NCBI RefSeq assembly: GCF_022965805.1
Contig: NC_133115.1
Location: 34,091,321-34,155,320 of the forward strand
Length of the DNA: 64,000 nucleotides
Direction: 5' to 3'
DNA from: Primulina eburnea
Lineage: Eukaryota; Streptophyta; Magnoliopsida; Lamiales; Gesneriaceae
Both the position numbers and the translations under genes were made by a program. Below the pieces are notes generated by a model. That model was given only the letters and a program-made list of their open reading frames with translations. It had not been told where the DNA came from and ran no database searches. Each line of letters starts with the position of its first letter. Positions within the stretch are counted from its first letter, which is position 1. Of the stretch, positions 21,330 through 34,050 are shown one piece after another.

Positions 21330-21679
21330 CAATCCAACTTTTTTTAATTAGTTAGATTACATTAGAATAAGTTTTTATAATATAGGATTGTCTTGTGGTA
21401 GTTCGTTTGTTGAACAAGGTTGTTTTCGTTATTTTAAGGTTGTGTGGAGTATGCCTGTGATTTCTATACAGATCGAATGACTAGAAACATCGCTGCTAAA
21501 ACCTTACAACGGTATGGATGACTCGATTTCGTAGATCTTGTTAGAAAGCCACCTATTCATTCCATGTGACTCGGGCAATGCCAAATCAATTCATAGATTA
21601 TTACAACACAAACACATGAAGAATGAAATCCCTATGATTAAATTAATTTTCACTTACTAAGTAATTCGATCATATATAT

Positions 21680-24600
21680 TCAAGTGAAGAGGGCAGTGTA
21701 GAGCAGCAGATTCCAAGTATCCGGCAATCCAGGGAGGCACCAGTGGCTGCAATCCAAGCCATTATGCAGCCCGTAGTAAACGGGGTGTGCATCTTTTCGA
21801 TACTGCGACAATAGCGTGATATCGAGTAAATATACAGGTTTCTTGATTCGGCTCAGCACTTTGTTCAATACTACTGCAGCCATCGGGGTTCCTGCTGGAT
21901 ATTTGACTCCGAAAAATGGTTGTGTTTCCCCTACACACGTCTTCGATGGCTCGTTCCAATCCTTTCCCCTGAGAATTTTCGATTTACATTGCATTATATA
22001 CGCGATGAAGCTTCACTCAATCATATGAAGAGAGGAATGCTTACACATAATGCATGGGGGAAATTCCTTGGAAGAAGACTTTAGTTTTGGAAGGATCGAT
22101 GTTTTTGTTGACCCATCTTGCCCAAGTTGTCATCCCTTTATAATACGCAATCAAACGGTTCATATCTTTGAACAATTTCCCTCCATCTTCCATATAATCC
22201 CATCTGCAATATTCAAGACCAAACTGTATATATCTAAGAAATTATGCCTTTATACAACAAATTCATCAGTAATCAGGAAAACATTCAAACAATCATTGCT
22301 ACTTCACACGGAACAAATGTTTGTTTATTTATTTGATCATTATATTAACAAATTTCAGTTTCAGATTTCAATTTTTGTTAAATTTTGCATGGAGATCTTA
22401 CGGCTTAGAACTTCCGGTGTGAGTCCACCAATGCCAGGAGTTGAAAATCAACACGTCCATACCTCTCCATGCATCGCCATTTTTAATTGAATCAAGCTTC
22501 AGAACTCGACCCGCCTGTTGGCTCTCCAAGTCTGCTAGGTATTGAGTTCGATGAAGTAGCAAATTTACCCCATAATCCTGCATAAAAATTTAAATCTAGT
22601 CACTACATAAGATGTAATTAATTAATATTTTTTTAGATGCTTAGTCTCACGCATCTCTATCTGAGAGACGAGCCAATCCTACCGATATTCACAAGTAATA
22701 CTCTTAGCATAAAAAGTAATATTTTTTTATGAATGACCCAAATAAGATATATGTCTCACAAATACAATCCGTGAGACCGTCTCACACAAGTTTTTAGCTG
22801 CAAGCAAATAACACTTGTATAAATTCTGATCGAGAAAAGTGGCACTTTAGTTTAATTTCTCCATCGAACACCCAAAATTAAGCAAGAGGAAACACTAAAC
22901 AGAGTGGGGTATGAATCATTAGACGACTTTGCTTGTATACCACCAGAGCTCAATCAACATCCCATAGTCAAATTTATTCTAATTTGGACAAACCCCCTTC
23001 CACGTACCGTCCCTAGCTACATGGGTCGGTTTTCCCGTCCCTACATCCTAACACAGGTCGCGAGATATATCTATATCTATATCTATATCTATATTTATAT
23101 ATACATGAGAATTAAACCCATGTGTTTGATGACAAAAAAAATGTATCAACAATTATTGGACTTGATGTAGCCACCACCCCAATTCTTGACTGTGTTCTCA
23201 TTCAAAAAATAAAATAATTGATTGAACCCTAAAGTATTATATATTTAGCAAGATATCTACATTACGTTACCTTAAGACGAAGGTCGATTTCATAATTAAT
23301 GATTTTGAATCAATTATCAATCTAAAGTCAAAATTGGCGTCTAAAATCAAACTCACTCAACTATCTATGTTATATATAAACATTTAATGATATGATAAAT
23401 TAAGAGGAAAAAATATATGATTTTGATATGTTGCACATTCATATCTAAGCATCGTTGATGTGACATTTACTTATTGAATGTAAAATTTTGATATGATGAA
23501 TATATGAGTGACACTTCAGCGATGCTCACATATATGTTCAAATGAGTATGCAATATATGGATAATTATATTGCTTGAATTACAAAAGTGTGCAATTTGTC
23601 TCATCTGAGGAATCATGCCACACCAGGAGTATAGGTGACAAAAATTTCTCGGTGTAAGAAAGTTTAAAATTATAAATGAAGGTCTTACCTTGTCACATAA
23701 AACTAAATTACCACACATTTTTTAATGACTTTTTTAATGTAAAATTAATGTCGTGGAGAAAAAAAAAAGCTAGAAATTTCATATTGTAGTTACTGAAATG
23801 ATTATTATATCACAAAATAAAGGCAACACACCCGACATTAATTTGGCAGTAATCCAATTATTTTTCCTTCTGTACTACCTCCGGACAAAAGTAATAATGT
23901 TATATATACAACTAAAGTTACATATATGAATATATATTTTTTTGAAATTACAAAATTATCTTAAATGTGTTTTAATTTCAAAAATATATTTGTGATAGTT
24001 TTGTAATCTCAAAAGCAATGTCTAATCGTGTGTGTAACTCTCATTGTATATATAACATTTCTATCAATAAATTCAGACTCGATTTCAGAATTAATTATGA
24101 TTCTTCATCTGATGATGGGTATTTTTTTGTGTTAGATTATAATTACGTTTCGGTTAGTTCGATTATGGGTGTGTGGGCAGTGCCCACACCCCATATGAGT
24201 GGTTGAGATTCCACCTCATGGGGAAAAAAAAAAATTAAAAAAAAATAAAATTGGGCCAGAAAAAATTCTGGCCCTTGGATGTACCCCTGCAGGCACTGCC
24301 TGCAGGGATAGGATGAAATAATCCTTATGTTTCTTACATGTTATGATACCATATGATTGAAGGATTCAAAAGCAACAGCATATTCATAATACAAACTGGT
24401 AACTTTACCTATCCATAAGGGAAAAGGAAAACACATGCATGCGCTGTGCAAAAGCCAATTCATTATTTTTTTATTTTTGGATAAATTTGATTTACAGGTA
24501 TATTGACTTTAAGTGGATAACAGAATCTCCAAAATGAAGATATATAAATGTTCTCTAAAGTAACAAAGAATAATCAAAAGAGGATAGAAAAGGATCTCTC

Positions 24601-25561
24601 ATTTTTGGAAACACGATTTTATATATTTTCCATTGATTCTTAACCATTCTTCTACATCTTGGTTTGTGATGTTCAGTGATGGGTCGACCGATCATCTTAT
24701 ACAAAACAAAAACCAGTAAATCTATTCTTGGTGTAATATAGACTCGCATGTAAATATTAAAAAGTTAGCATCAGAATCAAAATTTACCAGGAAAGTGAGA
24801 TGAGCTAGGCCTTCTCTTTTGAAGAGTGATGTCTTAGCACTAGGTACCGATGAATGAATCATGCAACTCAATGACTGCCACATATTGAAGCTCAGTGAAT
24901 CCCCAACAAACATGATCTTCTTCCCCCTCCATTTCTCCAAGAAATTCACCCCATCAAAACTGGAATTCATTCAGCTCATTTAGTTAGCACAATTCAAGAA
25001 TATGGAAAATTAATAAAATAAGGAAACAAAGCAAAAGTTACACAATAAATACTCTTTTTTATATACTGTTCAAGAAAATATAAAACAGACTGCGATTAAA
25101 ATTATTCATGAAATTCGTAATGTTCTGTAATGTTGCAACAGCCTGCTTTTCTGGTTAACTTTTGCCCAGTTACCCGTTCAAGTTTCTTCCTTTGACCAAA
25201 TATTGAATCACTTCAATTCTCTGATTATGGGGCGGGGAACGGAGAGAGTGCTGGTATTATAGCTAGTTACGTACCCCGGTAAGTTGCAGGAGAAAGGCTG
25301 CCATCTATATTTCAGGTACTCGCGATCAGGTCTCTTGTACTTGAGGCAGTTGAATTCGTCGTCTATAAATGGACAAGTCGACAAGTCATAGAGAGGATAG
25401 GTGGCATCGTAAACCCATTTTCCCTGGAAAATGTTGCATCCTCCGGCCAGCTTTCTGCCGACCCCGGCGGAGGTGGTGGTGTTGAGGTATTCCTCCGCCT
25501 TCGTCTCATGTGAAAACAAGAAAGCTGCTACAAACAGGGCTCGTAATAGAAACAAAACCAT
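21680..25561 (-). CDS. TRICHOME BIREFRINGENCE-LIKE (TBL) polysaccharide O-acetyltransferase
   Basis: Five exons join in frame on the minus strand: 25561-25275, 24959-24788, 22577-22402, 22203-22045 and 21968-21680. They encode 360 aa. Residues 1-22 are a signal peptide or signal anchor. The TBL domain ([13 protein letters not shown]...STCPFID..FNC.KY.RPD..Y..WRWQP-type block, here [16 protein letters not shown]) spans about 41-105. The DUF231/PC-esterase part carries the catalytic GDS at 115-117 ([15 protein letters not shown]) and the DxxH at 337-340 ([16 protein letters not shown]). Ser117, Asp337 and His340 are the expected triad. Family members acetylate xylan, mannan or pectin in the Golgi; the substrate here is not decided. 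The length is normal and no exon is broken. Intron 2 is about 2.2 kb and holds a GTGAGAC repeat and a cluster of hairpins. Confidence 0.9.
22641..22797 (-). repeat. GTGAGAC foldback repeat, copy 9 (in TBL intron 2)
   Basis: TTAGTCTCACGCATCTC at the left and CCGTCTCACACAAGTTTTTAGC at the right. The left end is shortened relative to full copies. Confidence 0.8.
23062..23102. repeat. (TATATC)n hexanucleotide repeat
   Basis: Repeated ATATCT/TATCTA units inside TBL intron 2. Confidence 0.85.
24167..24310. repeat. Cluster of four hairpins in TBL intron 2
   Basis: GTGTGGGCA-G-TGCCCACAC (24171-24189), an imperfect CCCCAT...ATGGGG stem (about 24188-24223), GGGCCAGAA...TTCTGGCCC (24253-24274) and CCCTGCAGGCA-C-TGCCTGCAGGG (24285-24307) sit within 145 bp. 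The cores of the first and last hairpins (GGCAGTGCC and GGCACTGCC) are reverse complements of each other, so the block also has terminal inverted symmetry. Possibly a foldback mobile element. No target-site duplication is clear. Confidence 0.75.
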
Positions 25562-25895
25562 GTCGAATTCATAAATTTGAAGTTGTGCGTCAACTTTGAA
25601 TATATATACACGTCCCTTATACTTTTTAATTTGAATTTTTTAATATATTTTTAATTTATTTATTTAACAAATTAAATCAATAATTTTTTGATGAGTCTTT
25701 TATATTTATTGGCGTTTAAATCTTTTGGATATTTTTTTATCATTTTTTTGCGACTACTTGAATCGACTATTCTAGTGTTGAGGTTAAAGGTATTTGTTCA
25801 TCAACGATGGCAAGCGAGAACTGATATATCAAGTACATAACTTTTAAATAAATACGTCTTCTATCATGATAAATAATATTCAACATATGAAAATA

Positions 25896-26029
25896 GAGTA
25901 GTCATGAGACGTCTCACATATAATCCTACCCATATCACAAAAAAGTAGTACTCTTAGAAAAAACAATAATTTCAGGATTACCCAATAATAGATCCGTTCC
26001 AAAACTGAGAACGTCTCACACAAGTTTTC
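25896..26029 (-). repeat. GTGAGAC foldback repeat, shortened copy 10
   Basis: GAGTAGTCATGAGACGTCTC at the left and GAACGTCTCACACAAGTTTTCC at the right, with internal deletions. Confidence 0.75.
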
Positions 26030-26176
26030 CATGAAAATATTGTCATTTTGATTAGATAATAAATAATAAATGAATTTCATCTAAATATTAAATAGTGACA
26101 CTGTTTGGCATTTCCAATATCGATGAGGTTTGATCAGTGTAGGGACTACAACTTTGGAAACTTATGTAAACATTTA

Positions 26177-26357
26177 GAGTGAGTCTAATATGAGATCGTA
26201 TCACGGATCATAATATGTGAGACGGGTCAATCCTACTCATATTCACAATAAAAAGTAATATTCTTAGCATAAAAAGTAATACTTTTTCATGGATGACCCA
26301 AATAAGAGATCTGTCTCACAAATAAGACCTCTGAAACCGTCTCATACAAGTTTTTGA
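26177..26357 (-). repeat. GTGAGAC foldback repeat, copy 11
   Basis: GAGTGAGTCTAATATGAGAT at the left and CCGTCTCATACAAGTTTTTGAC at the right. Full-length. Confidence 0.88.
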
Positions 26358-27720
26358 CAAACATTAATGCATTGATGCTATTGGAAACACGAGGTTTTTC
26401 CATGTTCGAAGAAAAACAATAAAAATTCAAGATTTCTCCAAAAAAAAAAAAGAAGAAGAAGAAGAATTTCTAAAATATCCACTCCACTTCCTCACTTACC
26501 TCTCAGCAGACACGGCGTATTTTACCCCCTTTTGAGTATTTTTTAATTTTTTTATCAAAAAAAAAAAAGCAGAGAAAAAAAATATACGTGAAAACAAAAT
26601 AGGTGCTGTTGTGAAAAAATAAAAATTTATAGTAAAAAGTAAAAATCTCAAACTCTCAAAATTTACCAAACTATATATTTTATAATATTTTTCTCTCTAC
26701 TCAATTGTGTATTTCTTCAAAAATTGTGAGCTTATTTATAGAATTTCTTTACATATAATCCAAAAATAAAATACATCATTACCTACATCATCATACACTA
26801 ATTTTCAATATTTACAACTCTTATTTTCAATATTCAAATATTCAACATTCAAATATTCAATACACATATTTTAAATATTATTTTTCAACATGTGCCTATT
26901 TTTCTCGTACGGTTTGTTTTAGTTATTTTTTATGCCTTTTAAAATATATTTGGGATAAAAAAAAAAGTTAGAAATATACTTCTATCAGATTGTGTAATGA
27001 ATAAATTTTGTAGTCAATTAAAATATTATTGTTATTTTAAAAATATTATTTTTATTACGAATATAGATTTGATCGACCAGGTTCTCATAACCTAATTCAC
27101 GCCTAATTATTTAGGTCATGCATCCTATTGCCAAAGAATAACATTAAAGCCACCATCAAAAAAACATTAAAGCCGAAATTTCCACGAGGTATATACATAT
27201 TTTTTTTTCCTATTTAAATTAAATATTACCAAAGCTTCCAAGGCTTTTGATTTAAGACCTCATATTGCATATGAATAATTCTTCTCCATTATTTAGTTTT
27301 GACTTTTCTTCGGGAAATGACACGAATTATTAAGTATATATTAAATTTCTATCTCATTTTTCTATAAAAAAATTGATGATTTGTTTCCATCTATAATTTA
27401 TAGTATATAGTATTAGAAGAAAAAATGCACAAAAATTGATGCGAGAGGGAAGAATAATACAAAAATTCGGCGGAGTGTAAGTTACGTGTAGCTTTCTTGT
27501 TATACTAAAAATAAAATTGGAGCTAAATTATGAGATTGCACTCAATTAATGTTTCTTTAAATTCTGAAAGCAATTGAAAATCATTCAAAACTTTTTTTTT
27601 TGACAATACTAGTTTTTCATTTGAATTTTTTTTAATACAAAAGAGCCTAAAATTCAAGAAAACCACCAGCTATTAGCATTTTGTTTCCTTTTTTCTAACA
27701 AATATTCTATAATATGTATA

Positions 27721-27865
27721 TTGTGAGACTGATCGATCTGATTTATATATTGAGGAAAAAATAATATTTTTAACATTACTAATAATATTTACTCATGAGT
27801 CGAGTAGGATAGGATAATCATGTCATAAAATTGATCCGTTAGACCGTATCATTGGAATTTTTGTG
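27721..27865. repeat. GTGAGAC foldback repeat, strongly diverged copy 12
   Basis: TTGTGAGACTGATCGATCTGATTTATATATTG and TTAGACCGTATCATTGGAATTTTTGTG keep the order of blocks only. A doubtful, old copy. Confidence 0.4.
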
Positions 27866-28361
27866 AATATCCCATCTGTACCTACACATTAAGCAAAAAG
27901 AATAAATTTAGGAGAGCATTTTAACAAGGGGTGATTCTCCCAAGCGGTGCTCAGATTATGTATGTATTCTTGTCGACTCATGCACATTCAATTCAGTCGC
28001 AGAGATTGCAAATTCAGTCACAAAATCTAAACTAGATGCAAACATTAAGGTTAGTTAAAGATGAATGGGGGCGGAGCAACTACGTCCATCCCTGCAAAAT
28101 ATTTTTACAGAATATTGGGACGAACTGTCAGAGACTCAGGAAGGAAACAGACACGCGAATCATCAAATATAAACAGCCTTTACATATTATGTTTGTTGGT
28201 AAATTTCGAACACTAGGGAGAGAAGCTTACTCGTCTCATGATAATATGTTTATGTTCGATTGCAATACATTTTACTTACAACGCGGGCCGTTATTGACAT
28301 AATATGCATCTTCAGTAATAGTAGACAGAAAGCTTAATTAACTTACAGATACTATATGTTT

Positions 28362-30946
28362 CTACAAAAGCTCCCACTCAGACTCCAAAGAATCGTGATC
28401 CGTTATTTTTTGTTTCAGGCCGGATTCCGTAGAAAGAGCAGGAATGCTCTCCTCTGGATTGTTCTTTCCACCAAAATCCTTGTGCAGTTCTTTCCTAGTC
28501 GGCCTCAGTTTGGATGAAAGAACATCACGGATCTTTTTCTGTAAGAGATCAAGATTGTCAAACATGCATTCATTGAAAAGAAAGAAATAGTGAAGGCAGA
28601 GAGCAAGAAACCTTGTACGACTTATGTTTTCTGTTTCCTAGTGAAACTAAATCGAGATTGCCGAGATTGCCACCTTCAACGAAGACACATGTTTCTTCCA
28701 AGTTTGACACTTCAAAAGCCTCGAAGGTTTCAATGCTTGGTTCAGCAACTTCTTCATTCTGGATCACCTCCATGTCAAAGTTATCTAAACATGTGGTAAA
28801 AAGTACTCGGTAAAAGAATTTGCCTTCTATGAAATAATTTGCACTGTGTTATAAATTAGCCAGTTGATTCTAAATGCTTTATCTACCAGTAGAGAACTTC
28901 AAAGACAGAGATAATAATACCCATCTCTGAATGATTAGTGTCACGTACCTTTGTTAGACAGCACAACTTCCTCGACAGGAAACCCAACATTGCAGGTACT
29001 ACTCCGTATATCTGAAGATGACTCAAAAAACGAGTCATTCTTTTTGGATGTGTCTGAAACAAGAAAATGAAAAGGTGACTTAACATGCGTTTTTCCCCCT
29101 AATACCAGAATAATAGATGATAGCCACTCTCTGACATATGTAAGTGTCATATACCTTCATCAGATGTTGCAACCTTTTCACCCGCTGATTCAGTGTTGCA
29201 GGCATTAGTTGTATTACTCAAGCCCATCTGAGAAATTAAAGTGCCGTTCACGGGTGTACCTGCCAAGGAACAAAACACCTTATATAAAAGAAGGATTTAA
29301 TATAGAAATCATATGTAAAAATGAGGACAAAGTACCAAGAGATGAGGTGCACTCAGACTCGTCTTTCTTCTGCCTTGCAGATCCAGCTGAAATAAGTTTG
29401 TCCGTAACAGAGGACTTGATTTTAGCTTCAGAAACAGGCGAACTTTCTTTTACTCGTTCAGGATCACGGCTTTCAACAGAGTCTGAGGATGATTTTAAAT
29501 TCATGTCACTGGAGGCCTTCATATGACTTCCACTACCACCACATGATGCACTCTCGCTGCTACCAAGCCCCAATGAAGAAGCTGCTGGACTAGCTACTTT
29601 TGAAAGCCGATCAAGCTGTGAAATCCTTTTGATTCCAATGGGACGTCGGTATACTCCCAATTTCTTACTTTTTGAAGAACACATATCAGAGGAAGTATTT
29701 TGAACCAAAACTCCAGAACTGAGAGGAGGTAAAACTGTATCAGAAATTGCTTCATCTTCAGTTTTTATCTTCTTCGGCTCTCTTGGGCTGTCTAATAAGA
29801 ACGATTTTGGCTTCTTACTAAGATCAGTGTGAGCATAAGGGTTCAGTGATAAGTCTCCAGTAGCAACTTTCACGGGATCTACACAAGATGATGGCAGTAA
29901 ATCTAGCATTACTTCAGAGTAGAATTTCTTTACACTCGCACCGACTTTCTGTGCCTGATTTTCCACGTATTTGACAGTATCCTGTAAAAAAAGAAAAAGA
30001 AAGATCTGGTCTAATCAAATATCGTAATAGCATTATTTATTGAGAATTTGAAGCAGAAGAACAAAAGTAACTAAAACCTAGACACAATTGCAGCTGTGCA
30101 TCAAAAAGATGCAGCTTTATTACCCAAAACAAACAAAATGAAATAGGTTTGGTGTGTCTTTGCATATTGATCAAATACTTAAGTAAAAAAAAAAAGAGCC
30201 ACGTGCAGACCATTATGCAGGATGGGATGTAGTTCTGCTTATGTATTGAAAACTACTTTTCTGATATAAGTAAATATATCAAAAGGGGTGCAAGGAAAAG
30301 TATAACATCATAAATTTAATGAAATAATTTTTACAATCCATGATGATTTTGTACAAAAATTAATACAGTTGGATAATCAAAAGATCTTTCAGATCAAGGA
30401 TAAAAGTACATTAAAGAACCAACAATGCATCCACAGAAAAATGCTCTTTCCAGTCAATTTATATTTAGGGGAAGGACAATGCCTCTAGAGTCTAGACAAT
30501 ATCAACTTGATGCGTAAGATCATGAAGGCAAAACTTCACAGCAAAAGACGTAATGAATACACACAAACACGGAATGAACTTTTCCCGACTTGGATCGACT
30601 CAAAAGGCCACACCTTATGCTTTACTGCAACCGACTAAAAGGCAAGAAGTATCAAGGTTTATTTGTATTAAAGGAATATACATATTTGAAACCCAAACCC
30701 ATAGCATAAACTCGTCTTTCGATACCAAGTATGTATGACATTTAAAAACAAACAAACAAAAAGAAACAATATCTAGGAACTAAACAGAAGCACTGACAAG
30801 CATCTAGAACATGCAACTCAATTTACAGGATAAAAGATAAAACAGGAGTAGTGAGTTACCTGGTACATAACCTCTTCTACCTCCAAACACATAGCCTCAA
30901 ATTTTTGGTATACATCACCAGCCCAGGCTACACCTTTGAAATCCAT
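28362..30946 (-). CDS. Plant-specific protein of unknown function
   Basis: Six exons join in frame on the minus strand: 30946-30860, 29981-29336, 29259-29155, 29053-28949, 28784-28612 and 28538-28362. They encode 430 aa. The N-terminus (MDFKGVAWAGDVYQKFEAMC, then VEEVMYQDTVKYVENQ and VGASVKKFYSEVMLDLLPPS-like) is acidic/aromatic and looks like a conserved helical module. I recall similar starts in uncharacterised proteins of other plants but know no function. The centre (about 60-290) is Ser/Lys-rich and low in hydrophobics, with possible basic nuclear signals (SKKPKS, EPKKIKTED). The C-terminus (KKIRDVLSSKLRPTRKELHKD...SEWELL) is again charged and helical. No transmembrane segment or catalytic motif is seen. 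All exon phases agree, which supports the model. The start is the first Met after a probable leader intron. Confidence 0.82.
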
Positions 30947-32700
30947 AGCAAAACAGTTTCCAAAGTCAAAGTCCAGGTTATACAGCACTCACCTGCAAGA
31001 ATTCGACTAAATATCAGCTAATATGGTTTGTTGATTTTTCCATACAACAGCTAGTTTGGAGTTTCAATCCAGTAAAAATATGAAGCCATAACACCAATGC
31101 AGATACATATCACTATCTTAACAAATTTTCAACATGTGATACAGATATTAGGAGGAAAAGAAAGAAGGATGGACAATTTGTAATTCGTAGGACAGCAAAG
31201 CATAAAAAGAATAAAACAGCGAAATGTTCTCTTCAGAAGTCAAAACTCAAACGAGATATATCCAATAAGTTAAGACTCTTTTAGATGAGGTGCTAATTGT
31301 TCTCTGTTCTGTTAGTTAATCGTCTCTTTCCTCAATGCAAAACAAGATATATCCCATAAGTAGATTAACTCTTGGACTAGGTGCCAGTTCTGTTCAACTT
31401 TGTTCGTTAATCATGGGTTTTCTTTAATTCAACTGTAAGACTTGAAAACTACTTTCTAAATACTATTATTGAACAGAGATTGGGCATACTTGAAATTATA
31501 GTAAGTTCAACAAATACAGAGCTTCGACATCAATAAAGAGTGTGAAAGTTTTGTCGTGATCGGATCGCAAAATCAAATGTAATTGGTTCGAGCCAAACGG
31601 TCTTAAACATTTAATTAATCGGACAAAAGAGTATAAATTGTGGCAAGAAGCCATTCGTGTGTAAACAAAAAGAATGACGTGATAGTAACTCCGCAAGCAC
31701 CCGATCAAGAAATATTTTCAGCAAAAAATCGATCAAACATAAATGCATTATTGCATGGGCCCAAGGAATCAAGAAGAAAGCAACCAAAAAAAAAGGAATC
31801 ACCTATGAGCAGATTAAGAAAGAAGAAATACTAAATTCCCGGCAAGTCGATATCACAATTGCCAATAAACATGAGAACTCTGGAAGAAAATGTTCCGGAC
31901 CCATAACAAACAAGAAGACATCCCTAAAGAAGGATTTTCTTTTTTGAAAATGCAAACTACTAACATGAGAAACATAACAAGAACACTTCGGGAGAAGGAT
32001 CCTCAGCACATAGCTCGAGTATAAAATCAGAAATCCCTACATACCAGTGAAACACAATCACTTGCAGACGAAAATTCCGATTCAAAAAGGGAACTTTTTA
32101 AGAACCCTTTTCCTGTCATCGTAATATGTTCTTTCACAAATCAACTTCGACTGACATAGAATAAAACTTCACACACAAGGCCATTAAACAGTTCCTCTAT
32201 TTCCAAATTAAGGTTTTTAACCTAGCCTAAACCGTAATCAAACCAAATTTCAAGCAGAAGTAATCCGAACCCATGAGTAAACCATCAATCTCAAAACAAG
32301 ACCAAACTCCAAGCCTGCACCCCAATTTTCATACCTTTTATGAAAACCAGATTTTTACTCCACCGAAAAAAAAAACCCAACACAAAATATTAATAAGGAA
32401 GACGAAAAACTAAAAAAAAAAAAACACGCGAAGAGCTGCTTTTATATAATTAAAAGGACGATCAAAAGCATACAAGTCAACAAGAAAATTTATAATATAT
32501 AATCAGTAAAAGGTAAAGCAGCAGAACTTACGAACTGATGAATGAGAAATGACCCCAAAGGAAGAAAGCAGGATGAATTATACTAAAGAACATGAATAAA
32601 CAATCAAGAACAAAATTGAAAAATAAAAAATAAAAATACAATGGATATAGAGAAAGATTGAGAAGGGTTGAGTAGAAGGAAGAGAGAAACGTAGAGGTGG
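30947..32700 (-). other. Probable 5' leader with a 1.5-kb leader intron for the gene at 28362-30946
   Basis: On the minus strand a strong donor, GTAAGT, follows CATCAGTTC (exon end about 32532). An acceptor, TTCTTGCAG, precedes position 30992. Splicing would join a 5' UTR exon of about 32532-32700 to the 46 bp before the ATG. The plus-strand and minus-strand open frames in this stretch are scattered and low-complexity. Inferred from splice consensus only; the promoter would lie beyond about 32700. Confidence 0.5.
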
Positions 32701-34050
32701 AGTGCATCCTGTTAGATTCGGGCATGCGATCTTGACACGTGTACAAGAATTCGCTTTGACTCGTTACTTCGTCTTATATTTCCCGTAACTCTTTCTTATT
32801 TTACGTAAATGGACCGTAAACAATGTCTTTAGCAATAAAAAAAAATAAAAACTAAAAAGTATGAATAAATACATTTTATTAGGCATTATTAATAAATAAC
32901 AAGTCTTTTATAATACGATTTCACATATCTTTATTCGTGAGACAGATCGATTCTATCTATATTTATAATAAAAATTAATATATTTGACATAATAAATAGT
33001 ACTCCAACTTTTGGTCATTTTGTTGTATTTTAATTTTCTGAAATAAGTACCCTTAATAATATTGTGAATTGCGAGTTAACATTTTCCGTTTATTAGTAAG
33101 ATAAGTTTTCAATTTATAGTTTTAATTAGTAATGTAAGTTGATTTTTATTATCACTTTTAATCATTTTGTTCCGATTGTCGACGTGACATTAGACACAAC
33201 AACAACGTTCAACATACATTACCAATTTCAAATGTCATCTCATCAAATCCGATGTCACGCCAATATTCCGATAAAAAAAAATCTAAATAAGACTAAAATA
33301 GAATTTTCCTATCATTATCTTAACACATTTGGCATGCATTTTTCAAAATTTCCTCTTATGTTATTTCGTTTAGCTATTTGAAAAATCAGTAAAATATATA
33401 TAATTATTTTGCGTGTGCAGCATCAATAATTTCAGTTTGTTTTGTTTAGTACACATGAAAAACACTAAACTATTACAACTAGTTTTGAAACCGTCGATTA
33501 TCACACAACAATAATGCAATTCTACTCGACAATGGTGACACTTTTCAGGTGTCCCTCGCAAACCTTGCAAGAATGACATTTCCTTCTGTAAAAATGGGCC
33601 TACAGTTCAAGCTGAGTATACATGAACTTCACTGGCTTCGATGACGTACAAACGAGGGAAGATATCTCGAACTCCCAAAAAACATTGATCTTCCTGTTCC
33701 GTTCATTCAAATCATCGTATATATCAAATATGACAGTACCCTCGCCTTTTTTTTTCTTCTTCTTTCTAGTAGTATGGATGGTTGTCTTGATGTCGAACTC
33801 TTTTGTAGCGTGCTTCAGTACACTGGTGCCAAATTCCATCATGGGAATATCTCTGGTCTCGGGTATTATGGGGTCGTTTTTCCTGTTCTCGGGATACTTT
33901 CTATCAAAGGATGCAATTCTAACGTATTGGAAATTCATGAAATACCTTCCTGTTCAAGTATCCATTTGAATGCTTTATGATCAATGAGTATGGGGGAGAA
34001 CAGGGGAAGGTGAGGAAACGGACAGAAGAACCTGTATTAAAACCATCATA
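32701..34050. other. Intergenic stretch with one unrecognised open frame
   Basis: Contains a partial GTGAGAC repeat (32901-33000) and AT-rich sequence. A minus-strand frame at 33600-33938 (112 codons) includes [20 protein letters not shown] and a Lys run. Its codon choice looks protein-like, but I cannot match it to a family and no partner exons are evident. It may be a gene fragment. Confidence 0.4.
32901..33000 (-). repeat. GTGAGAC foldback repeat, partial copy 13
   Basis: AAGTCTTTTATAATACGATTTCACATATCTTTATTCGTGAGACAG and the TATTTATAATAAAAATTAATA block. The other half is missing. Confidence 0.5.

Larger units (their letters stand above)
25562..28361. other. Intergenic region between TBL and the unknown gene
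   Basis: No gene recognised. Holds three copies of the GTGAGAC repeat, AT-rich sequence, poly-A/GAA runs (26437-26465) and the TBL promoter at its left end. Confidence 0.55.

Noticed and set aside
22050..22490. 146-codon plus-strand frame
   Set aside because: Antisense shadow spanning TBL exons 3-4 and the intron between them.
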